A DNA stretch of 7,128 nucleotides. Source: Lachnospiraceae bacterium. Lineage in GTDB: Bacteria; Bacillota_A; Clostridia; Lachnospirales; Lachnospiraceae. The position numbers were made by a program, and so were the translations under genes. The stretch spans positions 1 through 7,128 of the forward strand of contig JAISHZ010000326.1 of assembly GCA_031262285.1 (NCBI GenBank). Reading direction: 5' to 3'. The notes under the pieces were generated by a model that was not told the DNA's origin, ran no database searches, and saw only the letters and a list, made by a program, of their open reading frames with translations. The stretch's first letter is position 1. Every line of letters starts with the position of its first letter. Below, in pieces: positions 1 to 5,419 of this stretch.

Positions 1-508
1 AGCGTTCTTTTATGACGACTGCTACTCCGTTTTGAATGCGAATCGCGTCAAACGCACACGCCGCTACACAACTACCATACCCCAAACAACCGTCGCTGCA
101 CTGTTTGGAACCGCCTCCCGGCACATATTGCATGATATTGCAGTCTTTGGGACCGTCATATCGGTATTTTACAGTCGTTTGATCCGCCTGCCCTGCGCAA
201 TGAACATACGCGACTTTGCGATGGGTCTTTTCAATTTGTTGACCAATCAACTCTGCTATTTGGGTCGCCACCGACTCTCCGCCGACCGGACACGCATCGG
301 CTTTTGCCTCTCCCGCCGCGATGGCAGTCGCTAGTCCGCTGCATCCGGGGAAACCGCAGCCTCCGCAATTATTACCCGGTAAAGCGGTCAAAATCGCTTC
401 TTCTATCGGGTTTTCCTCAACATGGAAAGCGATCCCCGCGATTCCCAAAAAGATTCCTATAAAAATACCGGTCGCCGCTAATACTGCTACCGCCGTCAAA
501 ATACTCAT
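1..508 (-). CDS. rnfB: RnfB, FeS subunit of Rnf complex (partial, 3' end outside window)
   Basis: This is the N-terminal 169 residues of the Rnf subunit thought to take electrons from reduced ferredoxin. Reading the minus strand gives an ATG at 508-506, preceded by a GGAG ribosome binding site about 7 nt upstream. The frame stays open to the window edge. Residues about 4-28 form the single hydrophobic membrane anchor. An FeS domain follows with C48-x2-C51-x4-C56 and C73 (NNCGGCGFPGCSG, then ACPVGG). Further cysteines lie at C104 and C123, then C137, C141, C147 and C151 in the family pattern CxxGCLGxGxC. The C-terminal ferredoxin-like part expected in clostridial RnfB lies outside the window, so its cluster count cannot be checked. 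The gene follows rnfA after 37 nt and is the last gene in the usual C-D-G-E-A-B order. The identification is secure. Confidence 0.95.
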   Translation of the reverse strand, partial: MSILTAVAVLAATGIFIGIFLGIAGIAFHVEENPIEEAILTALPGNNCGGCGFPGCSGLATAIAAGEAKADACPVGGESVATQIAELIGQQIEKTHRKVAYVHCAGQADQTTVKYRYDGPKDCNIMQYVPGGGSKQCSDGCLGYGSCVAACAFDAIRIQNGVAVVIKER

Positions 509-545
509 ACAGGCTCCAATCTACGCAAGGGTGCGAAATGAGTTA

Positions 546-1139
546 CTATAGCAAACCCGAAAAACCGCAAAATGCGATCGCCATCAGTCCGGCTGTGAGC
601 AAGATATGTGGCATTCCTTTGAAGGGTTTGGGGATGTCGTTATGTTCCATTTTTTCTCTAAGTCCGGCTAGTATCACGATCGCGATAAGGAATCCTACGG
701 AAGTTCCGAATCCGTTGACGATTCCTGTGATCAAACCATATTCTTTTTGCACATTGGTCAAAGCAACCCCTAAAACAGCGCAGTTGGTCGTAATCAACGG
801 TAAATATACGCCCAGCGCTTTGTATAGAGAAGGGATCATCTTTCGTAAAAACATCTCGACAAACTGCACCAGTGCCGCTATGACTACGATAAAGACGATT
901 GTCTGTAAATATGCTATCTCAAGCGGTACCAATATAAAACGGTAGATCACACCGGTTACAGCACTGGCGAGCGTGATGACAAACAGTACTGCCACCCCCA
1001 TACCCACTGCTGTCTGTGTCTTTTTGGAGACTCCCAAAAAAGGACACAACCCCAGAAATTGGCTAAGCACCACATTGCTCACCAGAGAAGAACTCAAAAG
1101 CAACAATAGCAATTCTACGATCTGATTGGAATCATTCAT
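546..1139 (-). CDS. rnfA: RnfA, membrane subunit of Rnf complex
   Basis: This is a 197-residue integral membrane protein of the RnfA/NqrE family. It has about six hydrophobic segments with few charged residues between them. Two family cysteines are visible: C32 in the sequence FLGLCPFLGVS and C120 in ITTNCAVLG. In related Rnf/Nqr structures the equivalent cysteines of the two homologous membrane subunits hold an FeS cluster at their interface. I infer the same here with RnfE. An ATG at 1187 would add 16 residues (MPEIAHLVQ...), but that stretch is the end of rnfE in another frame. The ATG at 1139-1137, which gives MNDSNQIVELLLLLL, fits the family length and has AAGGA just upstream. The gene overlaps the 3' end of rnfE by 8 nt, suggesting translational coupling. 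Confidence 0.95.
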   Translation of the reverse strand: MNDSNQIVELLLLLLSSSLVSNVVLSQFLGLCPFLGVSKKTQTAVGMGVAVLFVITLASAVTGVIYRFILVPLEIAYLQTIVFIVVIAALVQFVEMFLRKMIPSLYKALGVYLPLITTNCAVLGVALTNVQKEYGLITGIVNGFGTSVGFLIAIVILAGLREKMEHNDIPKPFKGMPHILLTAGLMAIAFCGFSGLL

Positions 1140-1848
1140 CAAGATCCTTCTTTCCATTTTTTGCACAAGATGTGCAATTTCCGGCACATCCGGTTAACGC
1201 TTCGCAAGAATTCTCTCCTTTGGTACGATTCGCACTTTTTTGTTTCACAAAATTTTGGATCGCTGCTAACATGGCAAGGACAAAAAAAGCGCCAGGGGCG
1301 AGTACGAAGATACCGATCGGCGTAAAGACACGCGGCATCACCCGAATTGCAAACAATTCACCGGAACCAAGCACTTCTCTGAGCGCGCCGATACACAAAA
1401 GCGCAAGGGTAAATCCAAGCCCCATCCCCAATCCATCAAACAAAGATAAGAGTGGCTCATGCTGTGAGGCATACCCTTCCGCTCTGCCTAATAGAATACA
1501 GTTCACCACGATCAAAGGAATATACACACCCAAGGCATCATTTAGAGAAGGGAGGTACGCCTCCAGCAGTAATTGCAAAATAGTCACAAAAGAAGCAATA
1601 ATGACGATAAATGCCGGGATTCTTACCTTATGTGGTATCACTTTTCGAAGCAAGGATATCAACAAGTTGCTCATCGCCAAGACCGCTGTCGTCGTTAATC
1701 CCATCCCGACACCGTTAAAAGCGGATGTCGTAACCGCTAATGTCGGGCACATCCCCAACATGAGGACGAATATAGGGTTTTCTTTGATGATCCCATGAAA
1801 AAGACGTTCGCTGATTTGACGCAAGATGGATGGTTTCGCAGTACTCAT
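1132..1848 (-). CDS. rnfE: RnfE, membrane subunit of Rnf complex, with Cys-rich tail
   Basis: This is a 238-residue membrane protein of the RnfE/NqrD family, homologous to RnfA. Residues 1-200 carry about six hydrophobic segments. The two conserved cysteines are C34 (LGMCPTLAVT) and C117 (IVVNCILLGRAEGYA), the expected partners of RnfA C32 and C120 in the shared intramembrane FeS site. The C-terminus extends about 35 residues past the last membrane segment. This hydrophilic tail contains C215, C221, C225 and C228, spaced C-x5-C-x3-C-x2-C, and ends in KKDLDE. Its role is unknown to me; it could bind a metal or an FeS cluster. The ATG at 1848-1846 has a strong AAGGAGA site 5-6 nt upstream. The gene begins 49 nt after rnfG and its last 8 nt overlap the start of rnfA. 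Confidence 0.95.
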   Translation of the reverse strand: MSTAKPSILRQISERLFHGIIKENPIFVLMLGMCPTLAVTTSAFNGVGMGLTTTAVLAMSNLLISLLRKVIPHKVRIPAFIVIIASFVTILQLLLEAYLPSLNDALGVYIPLIVVNCILLGRAEGYASQHEPLLSLFDGLGMGLGFTLALLCIGALREVLGSGELFAIRVMPRVFTPIGIFVLAPGAFFVLAMLAAIQNFVKQKSANRTKGENSCEALTGCAGNCTSCAKNGKKDLDE

Positions 1849-1883
1849 AAAGCTCTCCTTTGGGTTCGAATCGTCAATACAGT

Positions 1884-1907
1884 CGCTACTGCGCTCGCTA
1901 TTGCGCT
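1884..1907. repeat. 12-nt tandem duplication across the rnfG stop codon
   Basis: Two adjacent 12-nt units, cgctactgcgct (1884-1895) and cgctattgcgct (1896-1907), differ at one position. On the minus strand they read as codons for Arg-Ala-Gln-stop followed by Arg-Ala-Gln-stop. The end of rnfG is therefore duplicated in frame, and the second copy now lies just past the stop. This is probably a replication-slippage product. It is short, so chance is possible. Confidence 0.6.
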
Positions 1908-2548
1908 CTTCCGCTTAGAAAAGCCGTTACAGTCAACCCGGCATTCACCGCTTCCGTGATCGCCTGTGAAGTAATCGTCGCACCGCTGATCGCGTCTATA
2001 TGCGTTTGCGGTACACTCCCCGCCTGTTCGTTCAATGTATACGAAGACGCATCTCCTTGAAATTGAGGAAGCAAGACCTCTTTCGCACGCATTCCCAACC
2101 CCGGCGTCTCCGCGATCGACAAAAGCGATATCCCACTTAACGTCCCGCTATCGGTTACCCCCAGCAACAGGGTAATGTCTGATTGGTATCCCGCTTTTGT
2201 GGTGACTTCTACAACATATCCATAAAAAGATTGATCCGACGCTAGTGCTTTCCATATTCTCCCGACGGATATCAGATCTTTCTCTATCGACTGTATCATG
2301 TCGTCGGGTAGCTCATAAGTCATACTTTCAAAGGTCGCCACGTTTGGAAAAACTTCTTGACATGCCTCAAAAACTGCCATTTCCTTTTGTTTGGCGATCG
2401 GATCCTTGGTCATGTCGTACACAACACCCAACACTAATCCCGCGATCAATGTAATGGCGAACAACACTCCCGCGTTTTTCATCATTTGTGGCACAGCGCC
2501 CTGTTGCTTCTTTTCCTCCGTGGAAATCGTTTCCATAGTTTTGTTCAT
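1898..2548 (-). CDS. rnfG: RnfG, covalent-FMN subunit of Rnf complex
   Basis: This 216-residue protein has a polar N-terminus, one membrane anchor at about residues 25-46 (NAGVLFAITLIAGLVLGVVY) and a large FMN-binding domain. By family knowledge that domain lies on the extracytoplasmic side. The domain shows AETPGLGMRAKE (146-157) and the flavinylation motif DAISGATITS. T191 of SGAT is the predicted threonine that carries phosphodiester-linked FMN, which would need an ApbE-type transferase encoded elsewhere. The ATG at 2548-2546 overlaps the rnfD stop as ATGA and has AAGGAGGGG upstream, so this start is clear. The open frame continues upstream inside rnfD, but that extension is not RnfG-like. 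The stop at 1900-1898 lies in a 12-nt tandem duplication, so a second in-frame TAG follows four codons later. Confidence 0.95.
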   Translation of the reverse strand: MNKTMETISTEEKKQQGAVPQMMKNAGVLFAITLIAGLVLGVVYDMTKDPIAKQKEMAVFEACQEVFPNVATFESMTYELPDDMIQSIEKDLISVGRIWKALASDQSFYGYVVEVTTKAGYQSDITLLLGVTDSGTLSGISLLSIAETPGLGMRAKEVLLPQFQGDASSYTLNEQAGSVPQTHIDAISGATITSQAITEAVNAGLTVTAFLSGRAQ

Positions 2549-3486
2549 CGACTCCCCTCCTTGGTGCCAAAGGCTTTGGGGCGTGTTATTTTTTCTATGA
2601 TCGGGACAAGGAGATTGCCCAGAATAATCGCATAAGATACTCCTTCTGCTCCGGCTCCAAAGATTCTGAAAATGCCGGTCAAGATCCCCAAAAAGAGCCC
2701 GTACACATATTGCCCCTTTATCGTAATCGGTCTGGTGACATAATCGGTCGCCATAAAGAATGCTCCCAGTATCAGTCCACCACCGGCGAGCTGAGCCGTC
2801 AAATAAGGCCAAGAGAGACCCTGTCCCCCAAAAAGTACGACAAACACCGCAAAAGAAATCAAATAACTACCCGGAATACGCAGATCAATCACTCCGGTTA
2901 AGATCAAAAATACAGCACCGATCAAAAGAGCAATCACCGATGTCTCTCCGATGGTTCCCGCTTCAAACCCGGTGATCATCGACCACAAATCAACACTCTC
3001 TCCCGCTCGCAGCGCTGCTAAGGGCGTCGCACCGGTGATCGCATCCCCACCTGCTTGATAGGAAAAATCAGTCATCAGCGCCGGAAAAGAAATCAACAAA
3101 AAGCACCTGCCTGCCAATGCCGGATTCATAAAATTCTGCCCTAAGCCACCAAATAAAAGCTTCACAACCAAAATCGCAAAGAAACTACCGATCATCGGAA
3201 TCCACCAAGGAACGCTTACCGGTAGATTGAGCGCTAGCAGCAACCCGGTTACCACACACGATAAATCTGTGACCGTTTGCCGTTTTCTGACCAAGCCAAA
3301 TAACACTTCCGTGATCACAGCCGCCCCGACACTGATCAAAATAATCCATGCCGCACGCAACCCAAACTGATAGATGCCGACAAAAGTGGCGGGAAGGAGC
3401 GACAACACTACCGCTGCCATGATTCCCTCCGTAGAAACTTTTGATCTGATATGTGGATTTGACGACACTCTGTACTGTACGTCCAA
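2545..3486 (-). CDS. rnfD: RnfD, covalent-FMN membrane subunit of Rnf complex (TTG start)
   Basis: This is a 313-residue polytopic membrane protein of the RnfD/NqrB family. The N-terminus VSSNPHIRSKVSTEGIM is typical of the family. NPALAGRCFLLISFP (121-135) and DAITGATPL (148-156) are also family motifs, and T154 is the predicted site of covalent FMN. The rest is a series of long hydrophobic segments, with ATDYVTRPITIKGQYVYG (246-263) between them. I choose a TTG start at 3486-3484 because AGGAGGG (3496-3490) lies directly upstream and the resulting N-terminus fits the family. The frame is open upstream to a GTG at 3549, which would add 21 residues, but I see no good ribosome binding site there. 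A gap of 99 nt separates this start from the rnfC stop, and the 3' end overlaps rnfG by 4 nt. Confidence 0.93.
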   Translation of the reverse strand: MDVQYRVSSNPHIRSKVSTEGIMAAVVLSLLPATFVGIYQFGLRAAWIILISVGAAVITEVLFGLVRKRQTVTDLSCVVTGLLLALNLPVSVPWWIPMIGSFFAILVVKLLFGGLGQNFMNPALAGRCFLLISFPALMTDFSYQAGGDAITGATPLAALRAGESVDLWSMITGFEAGTIGETSVIALLIGAVFLILTGVIDLRIPGSYLISFAVFVVLFGGQGLSWPYLTAQLAGGGLILGAFFMATDYVTRPITIKGQYVYGLFLGILTGIFRIFGAGAEGVSYAIILGNLLVPIIEKITRPKAFGTKEGSR

Positions 3487-3489
3487 ATT

Positions 3490-3496
3490 CCCTCCT
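3490..3496 (-). promoter_or_regulatory. Ribosome binding site that sets the rnfD TTG start
   Basis: The minus strand reads AGGAGGG, then AAT, then TTG. This is a near-ideal Shine-Dalgarno sequence, and the only start-capable codon at a usual distance is TTG. It is the main evidence for the unusual start. A 5-bp inverted repeat, gctgc (3501-3505) and gcagc (3525-3529), lies just upstream and could form a weak hairpin. Confidence 0.7.
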
Positions 3497-3585
3497 ATCC
3501 GCTGCCTCTTTTCAAGGTAACAAAGCAGCCGACTTGATAAACTATTCACTTTAGAGTCTTTGCACTACCCTATATTCCCCTCGAA

Positions 3586-4896
3586 TCACTTTTTCCGTTT
3601 GGCCAATTCGCTTTTTCTCATCGATTTAATCCACTGTGTCAAAGGTCTTTTCGCCGGGCAAATATAACTGCAACACCCACATTCACAACATTCCATCCCG
3701 AAAAGTGCATGAAACTGTTCTGCATCACCGTGTTGAGCGCAATCAGCCAATTTGCACGGCATGATCCTTCCCGGACAAACATCCAAACAACGACCACAAT
3801 TGATACAAGGCTCCTCTACGGTCTCACTGACGACATCTTTTTCAAATGCCAACAACGCTGTTGCTGTTTTCGTAATCGGAATCTTCGTATCAAACATGGC
3901 AAATCCCATCATAGGTCCGCCGCAGATCATCTTTTGCGGCTCCTTACGAAATCCGCCGACAGCGTCAAGTAGATCTTGAAAGCTTGTCCCTATCGGTACC
4001 AAATAATTACCCGGGTTTGCGATCGCATCCCCGGTGACCGTGACCACTCGATCTGTCAATGGGCGACCTTCCGATACCGCTCGTCCGATCGCAGTCAAAG
4101 TATCCGCATTATGTACGATGCAACCCACATCAGCAGGCAAATGCGCGGAAGAAATCTTCCTACCCGTGACTGCATAGATCAATTGCCGCTCTGCTCCTTG
4201 CGGATATTTCGTCTTCACCGACTTCACCAGAATCCGCCTTTCACCACGCACAACTTTGCGCAAAGCCGCAATTCCCTCCGGTTTATTATCTTCCACAACA
4301 AGAAGCCCCATCGCCTTGTCAAATAACCGAAGTACCGTCCTTAACCCATTCACGATCCTTTCCGGTTCTTCTATCATCCGCCGATAATCGGAAGTGAGAT
4401 ACGGCTCACACTCTGCACAGTTCGCAATCACATATTCTATTTGGGCAGGTTCCTTAGGGGAAAGCTTCACTGCAGCCGGAAATCCGGCTCCCCCCATTCC
4501 CACAATACCCGCTTCACGCACAATCGCGCGAATTTCTTCTTTCGTCGTATTCTCTTGATATGTGCAAAATGTGGTCTCTTCATTCAAACCGTCATTTTCC
4601 ACAATAATGCTTTTCACTAATTCTCCCGTTGCCACGCGACGATCTTCCAACCCTTTTACCATCCCCGAAACGGAAGCATGAATCGGTGCCGAAACAAACC
4701 CTTCCGCTTCCGCAATCTTCTGCCCGCGGAGAACCCGATCTCCCTTTTCGACAAGGGGCTTCGCCCGCGCACCTATATGCTGAGACAACGGATAAACCAG
4801 TTCTTTCCCCGCTTGCACAACTTTAATCGGTAGGTTCATCGTAATAGACTTTCCGTCATCCGGATGAATCCCTCCACGAAATGTTAACTTACGCAT
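3586..4896 (-). CDS. rnfC: RnfC, NADH/FMN and 2[4Fe-4S] subunit of Rnf complex
   Basis: This 436-residue soluble subunit is thought to pass electrons to NAD+ and is related to the NuoF flavoprotein of complex I. The N-terminus MRKLTFRGGIHPDDGK is typical. Residues about 25-100 form a lipoyl-like domain. The Rossmann-type nucleotide and flavin region has IVGMGGAGFPAAVK (131-144) and ANCAECEPYLTSD (158-170), and a SLBB-like region follows at about 280-330. Two [4Fe-4S] motifs are intact: C364-x2-C367-x2-C370-x3-C374-P and C403-x2-C406-x2-C409-x3-C413-P. The length matches clostridial RnfC. The ATG at 4896-4894 has GGGAGGG 4 nt upstream. It is the first gene of the rnf cluster and follows a gene-free stretch of 523 bp, so the operon promoter probably lies there. 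Confidence 0.97.
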   Translation of the reverse strand: MRKLTFRGGIHPDDGKSITMNLPIKVVQAGKELVYPLSQHIGARAKPLVEKGDRVLRGQKIAEAEGFVSAPIHASVSGMVKGLEDRRVATGELVKSIIVENDGLNEETTFCTYQENTTKEEIRAIVREAGIVGMGGAGFPAAVKLSPKEPAQIEYVIANCAECEPYLTSDYRRMIEEPERIVNGLRTVLRLFDKAMGLLVVEDNKPEGIAALRKVVRGERRILVKSVKTKYPQGAERQLIYAVTGRKISSAHLPADVGCIVHNADTLTAIGRAVSEGRPLTDRVVTVTGDAIANPGNYLVPIGTSFQDLLDAVGGFRKEPQKMICGGPMMGFAMFDTKIPITKTATALLAFEKDVVSETVEEPCINCGRCLDVCPGRIMPCKLADCAQHGDAEQFHALFGMECCECGCCSYICPAKRPLTQWIKSMRKSELAKRKK

Positions 4897-4900
4897 CCAA

Positions 4901-4919
4901 CCCTCCCGATTTGTATCGG
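4901..4919 (-). promoter_or_regulatory. rnfC ribosome binding site with adjoining small hairpin
   Basis: On the minus strand CCGAT (4919-4915), loop ACAA and ATCGG (4910-4906) form a perfect 5-bp stem with a 4-nt loop. The last bases of the stem are also the first bases of the Shine-Dalgarno sequence GGGAGGG (4907-4901). The pairing is seen in the sequence. Any effect on rnfC translation is inference, and a 5-bp stem may be too weak to matter. Confidence 0.4.
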
Positions 4920-4976
4920 TTTCTTTCTATCACAAAGCAACTTTTCTTCACATAAAACATGACCCGAATACCTATC

Positions 4977-4982
4977 ATTATA
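4977..4982 (-). promoter_or_regulatory. Candidate -10 box for the rnf operon
   Basis: The minus strand reads TATAAT inside an AT-rich segment about 80 nt upstream of rnfC, a sensible position for an operon promoter. No good -35 (TTGACA-like) hexamer lies 16-18 nt further upstream, and there is no TGn extension. The call therefore rests on one hexamer and the context. A 7-bp inverted repeat (4947-4953 and 4992-4998, ttcacat and atgtgaa) brackets it. Confidence 0.3.
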
Positions 4983-5138
4983 CTACTATAGATGTGAAAA
5001 TACTACCTCTTTTTTACGTAGCGCCGCTCATAAAGGAGACTATTCCCGCGTTCAACGCCCTACGTTTCAAAGGCAATGTATCCCGAACGAACTGCACAAA
5101 TTTCGTAGAATTACGTTCCATAGCTTATCAATGCACAG

Positions 5139-5297
5139 AACCGCATAGAGCCGGGGGGAGTTTTGGGTGTTATACGTTCTGTGGAGATGTGACCAAGTGA
5201 AAATGTGCGCTTGCTTGTGCGCTCATTTTTGCTGTTCGGGCTCATCGGAACGCCCAGAGAGTCTAACACCCAAAACTCCCCCTGGCTCTGTGCGGTT
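5139..5297. repeat. Core 34-nt inverted repeat with 91-nt loop
   Basis: The arms 5139-5172 and 5264-5297 are reverse complements except at two positions, both transitions. In a plus-strand RNA both would be G-U wobbles, so all 34 positions could pair; in a minus-strand RNA both would be A-C mismatches. Weaker pairing continues inward to about 5183 and 5253. The arms include a G-rich tract (5151-5158) and its C-rich partner. Neither side has a T-run, so this is not a standard terminator. Confidence 0.85.
5196..5233. repeat. Small hairpin inside the loop of the core inverted repeat
   Basis: Positions 5200-5210 pair with 5219-5229 with a single T-T mismatch, around an 8-nt loop (ttgcttgt). Weaker pairs, including two G-U, extend the stem outward to 5196 and 5233. 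It sits near the middle of the larger palindrome, so a single-stranded copy would fold as a long stem with a second stem-loop at its tip. After the stem the plus strand has a short T-run (5226-5230), but this T-run is part of the stem, so I do not call a terminator. Confidence 0.6.
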
Positions 5298-5353
5298 CGT
5301 CCGGGATACACAGTCCTTAACGTAAAGGAGTGAACACGTGAATAATAACGTGT

Positions 5354-5382
5354 AAAAGCCCCCTCACAATAGAAAGGGGGCT
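5354..5382 (-). terminator. Probable rho-independent terminator of the spoIIIA operon
   Basis: On the minus strand an 8-bp stem AGCCCCCT / AGGGGGCT (5382-5375 and 5364-5357) with a 10-nt loop is followed at once by TTT and then ACAC. It starts 37 nt after the spoIIIAH stop codon in the right orientation. The U-run is short, so some read-through toward rnf is possible. On the plus strand the sequence after the stem is not T-rich. Confidence 0.8.
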
Positions 5383-5419
5383 CTGCGAATTGATTGCTAT
5401 GTAGTGAACGAGGAGTCAT

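Larger units (their letters stand above)
5041..5344. repeat. Imperfect inverted-repeat (fold-back) element of unknown type
   Basis: Aligning the left side with the reverse complement of the right side gives an interrupted series of matches. The outer ends, 5041-5054 and 5331-5344, agree at 12 of 14. A TACGTT block and an AAGG block follow. Positions 5077-5097 match 5290-5310 at 19 of 21. Positions 5139-5172 match 5264-5297 at 32 of 34. The left arm carries about 49 extra bases (5098-5146) that the right arm lacks. There is no transposase or other gene inside. It could be a decayed MITE-like element, a dispersed intergenic repeat or a structured RNA, and one copy cannot decide. The arms are visible directly; the nature of the element is not known to me. 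Confidence 0.75.
4897..5419. other. Gene-free stretch of 523 bp between spoIIIAH and rnfC
   Basis: I find no credible protein-coding gene on either strand here. Reading toward rnfC, the stretch contains the probable spoIIIAH terminator, an inverted-repeat element of about 300 bp, an AT-rich segment with a possible -10 box, and the rnfC leader with its ribosome binding site. I did not recognise a known riboswitch, tRNA or T-box. The possible frame at 5111-5419 on the minus strand runs through both the terminator hairpin and the repeat arms, and looks like chance. Confidence 0.75.

Noticed and set aside
538..945. Plus-strand frame of 135 codons opposite rnfA.
   Set aside because: It is a shadow of the membrane-protein gene rnfA on the other strand.
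1172..1798. Plus-strand frame of 208 codons, the longest on that strand.
   Set aside because: It is antisense to rnfE, which has clear family motifs. The predicted protein has no recognisable features.
2549..2812. Upstream extension of the rnfG frame (88 extra codons).
   Set aside because: It lies inside rnfD in another frame and is not RnfG-like. The ATGA overlap and a strong ribosome binding site fix the start at 2548.
5231..5250. Hammerhead-like core (CCGATGAG on the minus strand followed by GAAC).
   Set aside because: The invariant U of CUGAUGA is replaced by C, there is no stem II loop, and GAAA is absent.
5139..5297. Core hairpin as a rho-independent terminator or as 6S RNA.
   Set aside because: No T-run follows either arm. 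The stem is almost unbroken, unlike the central bubble of 6S RNA.
5111..5419. Minus-strand frame of 102 codons between spoIIIAH and rnfC.
   Set aside because: It runs through the terminator hairpin and the arms of the inverted repeat. Its sequence shows no domain or hydrophobic pattern, and it lacks a clear ribosome binding site.
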